DNA of 64,000 bases from Salinicola halophyticus (GCF_003206695.1 NZ_PZJN01000009.1:186001-250000), one strand, 5' to 3'. Counted from the stretch's first letter, positions 38,154 through 50,113 are shown. The notes: generated by a model from the sequence alone, not told the origin. Numbers and translations are program-made.

Positions 38154-39359
38154 ATGAAATCCGAAGACCCGATCGTGATTGTCGGTGCCAAACGCACGCC
38201 GATGGGCGCTTTCCAGGGCGCGCTCGGCGGCTTGAGCTGCCCGCAGTTGGGCGCGGCGGCGATTCGGGGTGCGCTCGAGCACGCCGGGCTGGCGCCTGAC
38301 GCCGTCGACGAAGCGGCCATCGATGAAGTGCTCATGGGTTGCGTGCTGCCGGCAGGCCTCGGTCAGGCGCCGGCACGTCAGGCGGCGCTGGCCGCCGGTC
38401 TTGCCGAATCGACGCCCTGCACCACGGTCAACAAGATGTGTGGTTCCGGCATGAAGGCGGTGATGCAGGCGTTCGATGCGCTGCGCCTGGAGAGCGTCAC
38501 GCATGCCATCGCCGGCGGCATGGAAAGCATGAGCAACGCGCCCTATCTGCTGCCCAAGGCCCGTGCCGGGCTACGCATGGGGCACGCTCAGGTGCTCGAT
38601 CACATGTTTCTCGATGGGCTCGAGGACGCCTACGAGCCGGGCCGGCTGATGGGCACCTACGCCGAGGACTGCGCCCAGGCATTCGGCTTCACCCGCGAAC
38701 GCCAGGATGCCTACGCCATCGATTCGTTGACCCGGGCCAGGCGGGCGATAGATTCCGGCGTGTTCGCCAGCGAGATCGTGGTACTGGAGGCGCCGGCCGG
38801 GCGTGGTACGGATCGCGTCGAGCACGACGAACCGCCCTACAAGGCCAACATCGACCGCGTCGGGCAGTTGAAACCGGCCTTCCGCGACGGCGGCACCGTC
38901 ACCGCCGCCAATTCGAGCTCGATCGCCGACGGCGCCGCGGCGCTGGTATTGATGCGCCAAAGCGAGGCCGAGCGGCTGGGCCTGACGCCGCTGGCGCGGG
39001 TGCATGGCCATGTCAGCCACGCCATGCGTCCCGGTGATTTCCCGGTGGCGCCGATCCACGCTATCCGCAAGCTGCACGAACGGCTCGGCTGGTCGCGGGA
39101 AAGCGTCGATCTCTATGAGATCAACGAGGCCTTTGCGGTGGTGGCGATGGCAGCCATGCACGAACTCGGGCTCGATCACCAACGAGTCAACGTCCATGGC
39201 GGCGCCTGCGCGCTGGGTCACCCCATCGGTGCCTCCGGGGCGCGGATTCTGGTCACGCTGTTGAATGCGCTGACCCATCACGGAATGACGCGGGGCGTGG
39301 CAGCCATCTGCATCGGCGGCGGCGAAGCCACGGCCATCGGCATCGAACGGTTCGCCTGA
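38154..39359 (+). CDS. acetyl-CoA acyltransferase (thiolase)
   Basis: A 401-residue thiolase. The acylated cysteine is in TTVNKMCGSGMKAVM (near 96), with GGACALGHPIGASGARI and the catalytic cysteine in AICIGGGEATAI at the C-terminus. In this operon it probably cleaves 2-methylacetoacetyl-CoA to acetyl-CoA and propionyl-CoA. Acetoacetyl-CoA, the product of the leucine pathway nearby, is also a natural substrate. AGAGAG precedes the ATG. Confidence 0.93.
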   Translation: MKSEDPIVIVGAKRTPMGAFQGALGGLSCPQLGAAAIRGALEHAGLAPDAVDEAAIDEVLMGCVLPAGLGQAPARQAALAAGLAESTPCTTVNKMCGSGMKAVMQAFDALRLESVTHAIAGGMESMSNAPYLLPKARAGLRMGHAQVLDHMFLDGLEDAYEPGRLMGTYAEDCAQAFGFTRERQDAYAIDSLTRARRAIDSGVFASEIVVLEAPAGRGTDRVEHDEPPYKANIDRVGQLKPAFRDGGTVTAANSSSIADGAAALVLMRQSEAERLGLTPLARVHGHVSHAMRPGDFPVAPIHAIRKLHERLGWSRESVDLYEINEAFAVVAMAAMHELGLDHQRVNVHGGACALGHPIGASGARILVTLLNALTHHGMTRGVAAICIGGGEATAIGIERFA

Positions 39360-39410
39360 GCCGCACTAATACGAGCCCCGACATTCAGACGCTCTCTCGG
39401 AGATATCGGC

Positions 39411-41159
39411 ATGTCAGCAAGCGACACCCGCAAGGGCCTTGGGTCCAGGAGCTACGTCAGCGGTACCAGCGATCTGCCCCTGATCGGCATGACCATCGGC
39501 GACTGCCTCGATGCCGCCGCCAGCGAATGCCCCGAGCGTGAAGCGCTGGTCAGCTGCCACCAGAACCTGCGCTATACCTACGCCGAACTGCGCGTGGAAG
39601 CGGATCGTATTGCCCGAGGACTGATGGCGCTGGGCGTCGAACGTGGCGACCGCGTCGGCATCTGGTCGCTCAACGGCGCCGAGTGGACGCTAACCCAGCT
39701 GGCGACCGCCAAGATCGGCGCGATTCTGGTCAACCTCAATCCCAGCTATCGCGCCCACGAACTCGAGCACGCGCTGACGCAGTCCGGCCTTTCCGCCCTG
39801 GTGCTGCAGGGCGCGTACAGGGTCGGCGGCATCATCAAGTCGCATTACGTCGATATCCTCTGCGAGCTGGCACCGGTACTACGCGATCCGCCGATGAGCG
39901 ACCAAAGGCCGCTGGCCGGCGCACGCACCCTGATCTGTGACACGCTTCCCCAGCTCAAGCACGTCATCTGTCTCGACGACGCGTTGGCGACGCCGGGGAT
40001 GTGGCACTGGTCCGCTCTGCACAGCCTGGCTGAAAACGTGCCTGCCGAACGCCTCGCCGCGCTGCAGGCCGAGCTGCAGTTCGACGACCCGATCAATATC
40101 CAGTACACCTCTGGTACCACCGGCGCCCCCAAAGGCGTGACGCTGACCCACCACAACATTCTCAACAACGGCTACTTCGTCGGCGGCGGGATGAACCTGC
40201 AGCCCGGCGAACGGGTGGTGATCCCGGTGCCGCTGTATCACTGTTTCGGCATGGTGATGGGCAATCTGGCCTGCCTTTCCCATCGCGCCACGGCGATCTA
40301 TCCCAACGACGGCTTCGATCCCGAGGCGACGCTGCGCGCGGTGGAAACCGAGCGCGCCCAGGCACTCTACGGCGTGCCGACGATGTTCATCGCCGAGCTC
40401 GAGCACCCGCGCTTCGGCGAGTTCGATCTCTCCAGCCTGCGCACCGGGATCATGGCCGGCTCCAACTGCCCCATCGAAGTGATGAAGCGGGTGATCGAGC
40501 GCATGCACATGGAAGACGTCACCATCGCCTACGGCATGACCGAAACCAGCCCGGTCAGCCTGCAGACTCGCCCGGACGCTCCGCTGGCCAAGCGCGTTGC
40601 CACCGTCGGCACCATTCACCCGCATCTGGAAGTGAAGATCATCGACCCCGCCAGTGGCCGGATCGTGCCGCGCGGCGTCAGCGGCGAGCTCTGCACCCGT
40701 GGCTACAGCGTGATGCTCGGCTACTGGAACAACGACGCCGCGACCCGCCAGTCGATCGACCCTCAGGGCTGGATGCACACCGGGGATCTGGCGATGATGG
40801 ACGACGACGGCTTCGTCGCGATCACCGGACGCATCAAGGACATGATCATTCGCGGCGGCGAGAACCTATACCCCCGCGAGATCGAGGAGTTTCTCTACAC
40901 GCATCCAGGTATTTCCGACGCTCAGGTCTTCGGCGTGCCGGACCCGAAGTATGGCGAGGCGGTGGCGGTGTGGGTCCGGCTGGTGGAGGGGGTCGAGCTC
41001 GATGAACAAGCCATCCGTGATTACTGCCGCGATCGCATCGATCACCACAAGATCCCGCGCTATGTCCGCTTCGTCGACGAGTTCCCGATGACCGTCAGCG
41101 GCAAGGTCCAGAAATTCCGCATGCGCCAGGCGACGAGTGAGGAGCTGAAGCTGGAGTGA
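39411..41159 (+). CDS. AMP-forming acyl-CoA synthetase
   Basis: A 582-residue ANL-superfamily ligase. The AMP-binding P-loop is [16 protein letters not shown], followed by [32 protein letters not shown] and the C-terminal lysine in [12 protein letters not shown]. It activates a carboxylic acid to its CoA thioester. As the last gene of the valine/isoleucine operon it may activate branched or medium-chain acids; the substrate is not evident. It is convergent with a hotdog thioesterase gene that begins at the very next base, so the two could form an opposed activation/hydrolysis pair. Confidence 0.93.
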   Translation: MSASDTRKGLGSRSYVSGTSDLPLIGMTIGDCLDAAASECPEREALVSCHQNLRYTYAELRVEADRIARGLMALGVERGDRVGIWSLNGAEWTLTQLATAKIGAILVNLNPSYRAHELEHALTQSGLSALVLQGAYRVGGIIKSHYVDILCELAPVLRDPPMSDQRPLAGARTLICDTLPQLKHVICLDDALATPGMWHWSALHSLAENVPAERLAALQAELQFDDPINIQYTSGTTGAPKGVTLTHHNILNNGYFVGGGMNLQPGERVVIPVPLYHCFGMVMGNLACLSHRATAIYPNDGFDPEATLRAVETERAQALYGVPTMFIAELEHPRFGEFDLSSLRTGIMAGSNCPIEVMKRVIERMHMEDVTIAYGMTETSPVSLQTRPDAPLAKRVATVGTIHPHLEVKIIDPASGRIVPRGVSGELCTRGYSVMLGYWNNDAATRQSIDPQGWMHTGDLAMMDDDGFVAITGRIKDMIIRGGENLYPREIEEFLYTHPGISDAQVFGVPDPKYGEAVAVWVRLVEGVELDEQAIRDYCRDRIDHHKIPRYVRFVDEFPMTVSGKVQKFRMRQATSEELKLE

Positions 41160-41585
41160 TCAACCGCGATTGACCACCGCCATGGTCAGCCGCGACATGC
41201 ACACCAGCCGGCCACGCTCGTCTTCGATCCGGATCTCCCACAGGTGCGTCGTGGCGCCAAGGTGCAGCGGCCGGGCGCAGCCCTCGACCCAACCTTCGCG
41301 CATCGCGCGTACGTGGTTGGCATTGATATCGAGCCCCACCGCCATCTTGTTCGGGTCGGCGAGGCAGAGATTGGCGGCGATGCTGCCGAGCGTCTCCGCC
41401 AGCACCACCGAGCCGCCGCCGTGGAGCAGGCCGTAGGGTTGGCGGGTTCTTTCATCCACCGGCATGCGCCCGCGCAGGCAATCTTCGCCCAGCTCGGTGA
41501 ATTCGATGCCGACATGGCTGACCAGGGTGTTCCGGCACTCGGCAGTGAGCGCGTCCAGTGATGACTCACGTTTCCAGATGGGCAT
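41160..41585 (-). CDS. hotdog-fold thioesterase (PaaI/YdiI type)
   Basis: A 141-residue single-domain hotdog thioesterase. The substrate loop YGLLHGGGSVVLAETLGSIAA, with its catalytic glutamate, places it with the PaaI/YdiI/EntH group, which hydrolyses aromatic or short acyl-CoA esters. The ATG at 41585 has GAGG about 8 nt upstream. Its stop directly abuts that of the acyl-CoA synthetase on the opposite strand. Confidence 0.9.
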   Translation of the reverse strand: MPIWKRESSLDALTAECRNTLVSHVGIEFTELGEDCLRGRMPVDERTRQPYGLLHGGGSVVLAETLGSIAANLCLADPNKMAVGLDINANHVRAMREGWVEGCARPLHLGATTHLWEIRIEDERGRLVCMSRLTMAVVNRG

Positions 41586-41663
41586 GGTGAAACCTCGAGA
41601 GTAGTAACAAATCGCGAGCTCGACGCGTCGATCAAAGCCTCGGCTTGGAGGAGCCAACAGGAT

Positions 41664-41951
41664 TCAAGGAACGGAATCTGGCCATTGCCTGGCACCGTGA
41701 AGCAGCCGCAGGACGAGCACGGCATCCCGCTGGACACGGTAGGCGGCGATATAGCGGGTGCCGTCAATCACCACCTCCCGAGTGCCTGCCTGGCGCCCTT
41801 TACGGCCACTATCAGGGTGATCGATCAGACGGTTCAATGCCGCCTCGATCCTCTCGTCGGTGTCGACGGCTGCCTGCGGGTTACGAACTAACAGATAATC
41901 GAAGATAGCTTCGCGGTCCTCGAGCGCCAGCAGGTGCCAAGCCAACTTCAC
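41664..41951 (-). CDS. ParE/RelE-family toxin
   Basis: A 95-residue plasmid-stabilisation toxin: LAWHLLALEDREAIFDYLL at the N-terminus, GRKGRQAGTREVVIDGTRYI in the centre and the strand AVLVLRLLHGARQWP at the C-terminus are characteristic of ParE/RelE. The start is GTG and overlaps the upstream antitoxin-like gene by 4 nt (GTGA). The module is inserted between the valine/isoleucine and leucine operons. Gyrase inhibition or mRNA cleavage cannot be decided from sequence. Confidence 0.9.
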   Translation of the reverse strand: MKLAWHLLALEDREAIFDYLLVRNPQAAVDTDERIEAALNRLIDHPDSGRKGRQAGTREVVIDGTRYIAAYRVQRDAVLVLRLLHGARQWPDSVP

Positions 41952-42406
41952 GTATCATTCTCGACCAAACGTCGGGCTTCGGCGCGGCGCTGAGCGAAAC
42001 GTGCCTGCACGGTTCGATCGTCGACTGGCTGGCGGTCGTCGTCCAGCGCCGCCTGAACCTGTCTCCTAAACCACGCATCGTGAGACCGTGCTTGCTGCGC
42101 CTGATGTTGGCGCTCGGCAGCATCCGGTCGACGCACTCTGGTGTCGTCCGTTCGCTCCGGTTCCCAATGGGAGGTATCCACTTCGAAATGACGCGCGCCG
42201 ATCTTGTGCATGACAGCCACCGCCTTGCCCGCATCGCGAAACGCTCGCCGCTTTTTGTCGCGGGTGGTTCCCAGTATCAAAGACTCCCCTTCCCGCGATC
42301 GAGCCGTGATGAAAAAAGCCCCACCGCTGGCACTGACAGCCACGGAAACCAGGCCGCCAGCATGAAAGGCGGTTCGGAACTGGTCCAAGCTCAATGTCTG
42401 AGACAT
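41948..42406 (-). CDS. putative antitoxin partner of the ParE-like toxin
   Basis: About 152 residues. The first 85 form a compact domain (LDQFRTAFHAGGLVSVAVSA, ESLILGTTRDKKRRAF). The remainder is highly charged and helical (PDAAERQHQAQQARSHDAWF, RRQVQAALDDDRQPVDD), as expected for a toxin-wrapping segment similar to PaaA/ParD tails. It is larger than usual ParD antitoxins. The GTGA overlap with the toxin supports the pairing. The ATG at 42406 is chosen for GGAG 10 nt upstream; an ATG 18 bp upstream is possible. Confidence 0.75.
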   Translation of the reverse strand: MSQTLSLDQFRTAFHAGGLVSVAVSASGGAFFITARSREGESLILGTTRDKKRRAFRDAGKAVAVMHKIGARHFEVDTSHWEPERTDDTRVRRPDAAERQHQAQQARSHDAWFRRQVQAALDDDRQPVDDRTVQARFAQRRAEARRLVENDT

Positions 42407-42553
42407 CAGTGGTGCGCTCCGCATCAACGTTAATGGTTAATCGTCACGCAAATAACGAATAAACTCAAATCTTGATATTGATCCTGCGCTAAAACCCTAT
42501 AACCGTGTCTGGGTCCTAGACCATGGTCGAGGGGCTCTAGCCGCCTTCGCCTA

Positions 42554-42569
42554 TTGACGTTAACGTCAA
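42554..42569. promoter_or_regulatory. perfect 16-bp palindrome TTGACGTTAACGTCAA upstream of liuA
   Basis: A perfect palindrome 58 bp before the liuA ATG. Its form fits the operator type described for MerR-family LiuR regulators of branched-chain amino-acid degradation. A LiuR-like gene is present at 57.8 kb. Confidence 0.8.
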
Positions 42570-42627
42570 CGTACTAAGACGCATATACCAAGACGTAGAA
42601 GCTGTATCCGACAGCGAGGATTTCACC

Positions 42628-43797
42628 ATGCACGCCCCCTACACCGAGCTCGATTTCGGGCTCGCCGACGAGCTCAACATGCTGCGCGAGCAGGTCAACG
42701 CCTTCGCCCGGGACGAGATTGCCCCCCGTGCGACCCAGATCGACCACGACAACGCCTTTCCCAATGAGCTGTGGCAGAAGTTCGGCGACATGGGCCTGCT
42801 CGGCATCACCGTCAGCGAGGAAGACGGCGGCAGCGGCATGGGCTATCTCGCCCACTGCATCGCCATGGAAGAGATCTCCCGGGCCAGCGCGTCGGTGGGG
42901 CTCTCCTACGGTGCCCACGCCAATCTCTGCGTCAATCAGATCAAGCTCAACGGCAGCGCGGAGCAGAAAGCCAAATACCTGCCCAAGCTGATCAGCGGCG
43001 AGCACGTCGGCGCCCTGGCGATGTCCGAGCCCGGCGCGGGATCGGACGTGGTCTCGATGAGCCTGCGCGCCGACAAGCAAGGCGATCACTACGTGCTCAA
43101 CGGCAACAAGATGTGGATCACCAACGGCCCCGACGCCGATGTGCTGGTGGTCTACGCCAAGACCGACCCGGAGGCCGGCGCCAAGGGCATCAGCGCCTTC
43201 ATCGTCGAGAAGGGGTACGCCGGTTTCTCCACCGCCCAAAAGCTCGACAAGCTGGGCATGCGCGGCTCCAACACCTGCGAGCTGGTGTTCGAGGATTGCC
43301 AGGTGCCGGCGGAAAACGTGCTGGGCGAAGAGAACCGCGGCGTCAAAGTACTGATGAGCGGGCTGGACTACGAGCGCACCGTGCTCGCCGCCGGGCCTGT
43401 CGGCATCATGCAGGCCTGCCTGGACGTGGTGGTGCCCTACGTCCATGAGCGCAAGCAGTTCGGCCAGCCCATCGGCGAGTTCCAGTTGGTGCAGGGCAAG
43501 CTGGCCGACATGCACACCACGCTCAACGCCTGCCGCGCCTATCTCTACGCGGTGGCCGGCGCCTGCGACCGTGGCCGCGCCACCCGCAAGGACGCCGCCG
43601 GGGTGATTCTCTACTGCGCCGAGAAGGCGACCCAGATGGCGCTGGATGCGATCCAACTGCTCGGTGGCAACGGCTATATCAACGAATACCCCACCGGGCG
43701 ACTGCTGCGCGATGCCAAGCTCTACGAGATCGGCGCGGGAACGAGCGAGATCAGGCGGATGTTGATCGGGCGCGAATTATTCTCCGAATCGGCATAA
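42628..43797 (+). CDS. liuA: isovaleryl-CoA dehydrogenase
   Basis: A 389-residue FAD acyl-CoA dehydrogenase oxidising isovaleryl-CoA to 3-methylcrotonyl-CoA, the third step of leucine breakdown. Typical parts are [40 protein letters not shown], and the helix [18 protein letters not shown], whose glutamate sits where isovaleryl-CoA dehydrogenases carry the catalytic base. GAGGA precedes the ATG. It is the first gene of liuABCDE, with a palindromic operator upstream. A 95-bp gap holding a heptamer array separates it from liuB. Confidence 0.95.
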   Translation: MHAPYTELDFGLADELNMLREQVNAFARDEIAPRATQIDHDNAFPNELWQKFGDMGLLGITVSEEDGGSGMGYLAHCIAMEEISRASASVGLSYGAHANLCVNQIKLNGSAEQKAKYLPKLISGEHVGALAMSEPGAGSDVVSMSLRADKQGDHYVLNGNKMWITNGPDADVLVVYAKTDPEAGAKGISAFIVEKGYAGFSTAQKLDKLGMRGSNTCELVFEDCQVPAENVLGEENRGVKVLMSGLDYERTVLAAGPVGIMQACLDVVVPYVHERKQFGQPIGEFQLVQGKLADMHTTLNACRAYLYAVAGACDRGRATRKDAAGVILYCAEKATQMALDAIQLLGGNGYINEYPTGRLLRDAKLYEIGAGTSEIRRMLIGRELFSESA

Positions 43798-43825
43798 ATC
43801 AGTATCGAGTCTCGAGTCTCGAACT

Positions 43826-43881
43826 GCTCGTAGCTCGTAGCTCGTAGCTCGTAGCTCGTAGCTCGTAGCTCGTAGCTCGTA
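43826..43881. repeat. heptamer array: 8 perfect copies of GCTCGTA
   Basis: Eight uninterrupted GCTCGTA units end directly at the liuB ribosome site (AGAGGA, 43882-43887), 11 bp before the liuB ATG. The same heptamer, in another phase, forms half of the array at 19293-19348. A change in copy number would alter the liuA-liuB spacing but no coding sequence. Confidence 0.97.
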
Positions 43882-43892
43882 AGAGGATTTCC

Positions 43893-45500
43893 ATGGCCAT
43901 ACTGACCACCCAGATCAACCCCCGCACCGAGGCCTTCCAGGCCAACGAGGCGGCGCTGCGGGGCGAAGTCGATAAGCTCCACACGCTGACCGCCAACATC
44001 GCCCAGGGCGGCGGCGACAAGGCCCGCGCGCGGCATGAATCTCGCGGCAAGCTGTTCGTCCGCGACCGGATCGACCATCTGCTCGACGAGGGCTCAGCGT
44101 TTCTGGAGATCGGCGCGCTGGCGGCGCACGAGGTCTACGACTCCCCCGTCCCGGCGGCCGGCGTGGTGGCGGGGATCGGCCGGATCAGCGGCGTGGAGTG
44201 CGTGATCGTCGCCAACGACGCCACGGTCAAGGGCGGCACCTACTTCCCGCTGACGGTGAAGAAGCATCTTCGCGCCCAGGAGATCGCCCGCAAGCATCGC
44301 CTGCCGTGTGTCTACCTGGTCGACTCCGGCGGTGCCTACCTGCCCGAGCAGGACGAGGTCTTCCCCGACGTCGACGACTTCGGACGCATCTTCTATAACC
44401 AGGCCACGCTCTCCGCCGCCGGCATTCCGCAGATCGCGGTGGTGATGGGCTCCTGCACCGCCGGCGGCGCCTACGTGCCGGCAATGGCCGACGAATCGAT
44501 CATCGTGCGCGGCCAGGGCACCATCTTTCTCGGCGGGCCGCCGCTGGTGAAGGCCGCCACCGGCGAGACCATCAGCGCCGAGGACCTGGGCGGCGCCGAC
44601 GTCCATGCCAAGATCAGCGGCGTGGTCGACCACTACGCCGAGAACGACGCCCACGCGCTGCAGCTCGCCCGTCGCGCGGTATCGCGGCTCAACTGGCACA
44701 AGCGCGGCCAGTTAGCGATAAAACAATCCGCGCCGCCGCGTCTCGACCCGTCGGAGCTCTACGGCATCGTCGGCACCGATCTGCGCAAGCCCTACGACGT
44801 CCGCGAGGTGATCGCGCGGCTGGTGGACGACTCCGACTTCGACGAATTCAAGCGCTACTACGGCGATACCCTGGTCACCGGCTTCGCCCACTGGTGCGGC
44901 CATCCGGTGGGGATCGTCGCCAATAACGGGGTGCTGTTCTCGGAATCCGCCCAGAAGGGCGCGCACTTCATCGAGCTCTGCGCCCAGCGCCAGATCCCGC
45001 TGATCTTTCTGCAGAACATCACCGGCTTTATGGTCGGCTCCCAGTACGAGAAGGAAGGCATCGCCAAGCACGGCGCCAAACTGGTCACCGCCGTGGCCTG
45101 CGCCAAGGTGCCCAAGTTCACCGTGCTGATCGGCGGCAGCTTCGGCGCCGGCAACTACGGCATGTGCGGTCGTGCCTATGATCCGAACCTGTTGTTCATG
45201 TGGCCCAATGCGCGCATCTCGGTAATGGGCGGCGAGCAGGCCGCCAACGTGCTGGCCCAGGTGAAGCGCGAGCAGCTCGAACGCGACGGCAGCGCCTGGC
45301 CGGAAGACGAGGAAGCGGCGTTCAAGGCGCCAATTCGCGAACAGTACGAACGCCAGGGCCACCCCTACTACGCCAGCGCCCGGCTGTGGGACGACGGCGT
45401 GATCGACCCGCTGCAGACCCGCGACGTGATTGGCCTGGCGCTATCAGCCGCAATGAATGCGGAGATCGAGGAGACGCGCTTCGGCGTGTTCCGGATGTAG
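43893..45500 (+). CDS. liuB: 3-methylcrotonyl-CoA carboxylase, carboxyltransferase (beta) subunit
   Basis: A 535-residue carboxyltransferase subunit. The [20 protein letters not shown] start, [20 protein letters not shown] and [20 protein letters not shown] are hallmarks of MccB/LiuB. It transfers CO2 from carboxybiotin on LiuD to 3-methylcrotonyl-CoA. The heptamer array ends at its ribosome site. The stop is followed by a 77-bp gap before liuC. Confidence 0.96.
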   Translation: MAILTTQINPRTEAFQANEAALRGEVDKLHTLTANIAQGGGDKARARHESRGKLFVRDRIDHLLDEGSAFLEIGALAAHEVYDSPVPAAGVVAGIGRISGVECVIVANDATVKGGTYFPLTVKKHLRAQEIARKHRLPCVYLVDSGGAYLPEQDEVFPDVDDFGRIFYNQATLSAAGIPQIAVVMGSCTAGGAYVPAMADESIIVRGQGTIFLGGPPLVKAATGETISAEDLGGADVHAKISGVVDHYAENDAHALQLARRAVSRLNWHKRGQLAIKQSAPPRLDPSELYGIVGTDLRKPYDVREVIARLVDDSDFDEFKRYYGDTLVTGFAHWCGHPVGIVANNGVLFSESAQKGAHFIELCAQRQIPLIFLQNITGFMVGSQYEKEGIAKHGAKLVTAVACAKVPKFTVLIGGSFGAGNYGMCGRAYDPNLLFMWPNARISVMGGEQAANVLAQVKREQLERDGSAWPEDEEAAFKAPIREQYERQGHPYYASARLWDDGVIDPLQTRDVIGLALSAAMNAEIEETRFGVFRM

Positions 45501-45577
45501 GCGCTTCGCGCTCAGCCACGAGCGACGGGCACCGAGCCACGAGCAGCCCGAAGCCAACATGATCATGAGAGGCCGCC

Positions 45578-46437
45578 ATGGCAGCCATATCCGATAGCTT
45601 CACCCATTTGACCATCGATGCCCGCGGCGTCGCGCGGCTGACGTTGGACCGCCCCGAGGTGCACAACGCCTTCGACGATGCCTTGATCACAGAGCTCAAC
45701 GCCCATCTCGAACGCCTGCACGCGCTGGCCGAACGTAGCGAGGTGCGGGTGGTGGTGCTGGGCTCCGACGGCAAGCACTTCTCCGCCGGGGCGGATCTCA
45801 ACGGTATGAAGCGCATGGTCGACTTCAGCTTCGACGACAACCTCAAAGACGCCCGTGAGCTGGCGCTCCTGATGCAGCAGCTGGACGCGCTGCCCTGCCC
45901 GACCCTGTGCCGCGTGCAGGGCGCGGCCTACGGTGGCGCGGTGGGGCTCGCCGCCTGCTGCGATCTGGTGATCGCCTCCGACAGGGCGAAATTCTGCCTG
46001 TCGGAAGTGCGTATCGGCCTGTCACCGGCAGTGATCAGCCCCTATGTCCAGCGCGCCATCGGCCCGCGCCAGATGCGCCGCTACGCGCTCACCGCCGAGG
46101 TGATCGACGCCATTACCGCGCAGGTGTTGGGGCTGGTGCACGAAGTCACCGATGGGGAGGCCCTGGACGCCCGGATCGATCAGATGATCGAGCGGCTGCT
46201 CGCTGCCTCACCCCAGGCCCAGCGCGCCACCAAGGCGCTGCTGGCCCGAGTCGCCCGCGATCCCGACAGCGACGCCACGGTGGATGCCACCTGCCGCACG
46301 ATCAGCGAATTGCGGGTCAGCCGCGAAGGTCAGGAGGGACTCGCCGCCTTCTTCGACAAGCGACCACCCGCCTGGCAACCCACCGGAGATACCCACAGGC
46401 ATAAAGACGGCCATTCGGACAACAAGGAACCGCGCTC

Positions 46438-46441
<4 letters not shown>
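45578..46441 (+). CDS. liuC: 3-methylglutaconyl-CoA hydratase
   Basis: A 287-residue crotonase-family hydratase. Segments HFSAGADLNGMKRM, RVQGAAYGGAVGLAACCDLV and LSEVRIGLSPAVISPYV match the family, and its place between liuB and liuD specifies methylglutaconyl-CoA. The C-terminal 20 residues (DTHRHKDGHSDNKEPRS) are a variable tail. It overlaps liuD by 4 nt. Confidence 0.93.
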
Positions 46442-48540
<2,099 letters not shown>

Positions 48541-48541
48541 G

Positions 48542-49456
48542 ATGGGAATGCCGAAGCGAGTGAGTATCGTCGAGGTCGGCCCGCGAGACGGGCTGCAGAA
48601 CGAAGCCGAACCCATCGCCACGGCCGCCAAGCTGGAACTGATCGACCGGCTCGGCGCGGCGGGGCTCAAGCGGATCGAAGCAGCGAGTTTCGTTTCGCCC
48701 AAATGGGTGCCGCAGATGGCGGATCACCGCGAGGTGATGGCCGGCATTCGCCGCCGGCCGGGTGTGATCTACTCCGCGCTTACGCCCAATCTCAAAGGGC
48801 TGGAAGCCGCGCTGGAGTGCGGCGTCGAAGAGGTCGCCGTTTTCGCAGCGGCAAGCGAAGCCTTCTCGCAGAAGAACATCAACTGCTCCATCGCCGAGTC
48901 ACTGGAGCGCTTCGCCCCGGTGATCGAACGCGCCCGTGAGTCGAACGTGCGCGTGCGCGGCTATGTCTCCTGCGTGCTCGGCTGCCCCTACGAAGGGAAC
49001 ATCGCCCCAGCTCAGGTCGCAGAAGTCTCCAAGGCGCTCTACGAGATGGGCTGCTATGAAGTCTCGCTGGGCGACACCATCGGCGTCGGTACCCCGCTCA
49101 AGGCCAAGCGCCTGCTCGACGCCGTGGGCCGAGATATCCCCAGGGACAAGCTCGCCGCCCACTTCCACGACACCTACGGCCAGGCACTGGCCAATCTCTA
49201 CGCCGTGCTCGAAGAGGGCATCGGCGTGATCGATAGCGCCGTCGCCGGACTCGGCGGCTGCCCCTACGCCAAGGGCGCCACCGGCAACGTCGCCACCGAA
49301 GATGTGATCTACCTGCTCAACGGCCTCGGCATCGACAGCGGCGTGGACTTGAAGACGTTGGCAGAGGCAGGGGTGTGGATAACACAGACCCTCGGCCGAC
49401 CGAATCGGTCGAAGGTGGGTGTGGCGTTGTCGGCGAAGTCATCATCAGGCCAATAA
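48542..49456 (+). CDS. liuE: hydroxymethylglutaryl-CoA lyase
   Basis: A 304-residue TIM-barrel lyase splitting HMG-CoA into acetoacetate and acetyl-CoA, the last step of leucine catabolism. [12 protein letters not shown] holds catalytic residues near the N-terminus and [19 protein letters not shown] holds the active-site cysteine. The ATG at 48542 lies 1 bp past the liuD stop; an ATG two codons on is equally possible. The accessory island begins directly after this gene. Confidence 0.95.
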   Translation: MGMPKRVSIVEVGPRDGLQNEAEPIATAAKLELIDRLGAAGLKRIEAASFVSPKWVPQMADHREVMAGIRRRPGVIYSALTPNLKGLEAALECGVEEVAVFAAASEAFSQKNINCSIAESLERFAPVIERARESNVRVRGYVSCVLGCPYEGNIAPAQVAEVSKALYEMGCYEVSLGDTIGVGTPLKAKRLLDAVGRDIPRDKLAAHFHDTYGQALANLYAVLEEGIGVIDSAVAGLGGCPYAKGATGNVATEDVIYLLNGLGIDSGVDLKTLAEAGVWITQTLGRPNRSKVGVALSAKSSSGQ

Positions 49457-49477
49457 CCACTTTCCCAAAACGCAAAA

Positions 49478-49501
49478 ACCCCGAGCTGGACGGGGTGGTT
49501 T
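49478..49501 (-). terminator. rho-independent terminator between liuE and higA
   Basis: ACCCCG (49478-49483) and CGGGGT (49491-49496) form a stem. On the minus strand it is followed by TTTTTGCGTTTT, a good terminator for higBA; on the plus strand a weaker T-rich tract follows, so it may act for liuE as well. Confidence 0.7.
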
Positions 49502-49502
49502 G

Positions 49503-49817
49503 TCATGCAGCGCTTAACGGCTTGATCTGATCGACCTCTTCTTTGACAGATTGAGCTGCTGTCCACAGATCGACGGCGCGCTGTGCATTAAGCCAAAACT
49601 CAGGAGAATTACCGAACAACCGCGCGAGCCGAAGCGCCATTTCAGGACTGAGGGCGCGGCGTTCACGCAACAATTCGTTAATTGACTGACGAGAGACGCC
49701 TAAAGACTTGGCCAGCCCCGCCACCGTCAGGCCATAGTCCGGCAAGAAATCTTCCCGCAGCATTTCACCAGGATGAGTCGGCTTGCGCTGCATGTCGGCA
49801 TTATTGGGAATCGTCAT
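49503..49817 (-). CDS. higA: HigA-family antitoxin
   Basis: A 104-residue XRE-type antitoxin with the HigA opening THPGEMLREDFLPDYGLT and the helix-turn-helix VAGLAKSLGVSRQSINELLR. It binds the HigB toxin and represses the operon. The ATG at 49817 sits 8 nt after GGGAGG. It is 14 bp downstream of higB, the usual toxin-first order of higBA. Confidence 0.92.
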   Translation of the reverse strand: MTIPNNADMQRKPTHPGEMLREDFLPDYGLTVAGLAKSLGVSRQSINELLRERRALSPEMALRLARLFGNSPEFWLNAQRAVDLWTAAQSVKEEVDQIKPLSAA

Positions 49818-49831
49818 AATCATTGCCTCCC

Positions 49832-50113
49832 TCAGTGGTAGTCACACACTTCGACTTCGTACGCATCGCCATCTTCAAAACGAAAACAGATACGCCACTG
49901 ATCATTGATTGAAATCGCGTGCTGCCCTTGTCTGTTTCCGTGAAGTGCGTGAAGACGATTGCCGGGCGGCACTTTCAAATCCTCCAGTTGCTCAGCCAAA
50001 TGCACATATTCAAGCTTTCTGGCAGCTCTCGAAGTGACATCCGAGGGAAATCTCTTTGCCTTGCCCTTGGCGTATAGTTCTTGGGTGAGTTTGTCAGCGA
50101 AGGATTTAATCAT
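49832..50113 (-). CDS. higB: HigB-family mRNA-cleaving toxin
   Basis: A 93-residue RelE-superfamily toxin: MIKSFADKLTQELYAKGKAK, the LVPPGNRLHALHGNR-type centre (here LKVPPGNRLHALHGNRQGQ) and SINDQWRICFRFEDGDAYEV at the C-terminus are HigB hallmarks. It cleaves mRNA on the ribosome in characterised cases. The complete higBA module borders the accessory island. Confidence 0.93.
   Translation of the reverse strand: MIKSFADKLTQELYAKGKAKRFPSDVTSRAARKLEYVHLAEQLEDLKVPPGNRLHALHGNRQGQHAISINDQWRICFRFEDGDAYEVEVCDYH

Noticed and set aside
42424-42440. Another LiuR operator (AACGTTAATGGTTAA)
   Set aside because: Only one half resembles the palindrome and the other arm does not match; it fits chance in an AT-rich gap.
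43826-43881. CRISPR-like array
   Set aside because: The units are 7 bp and contiguous with no spacers, so this is a simple tandem repeat.
43804-44078. Minus-strand protein with repeated SYELRAT
   Set aside because: It is a translation of the heptamer array and the antisense of liuB, a known kind of spurious ORF.
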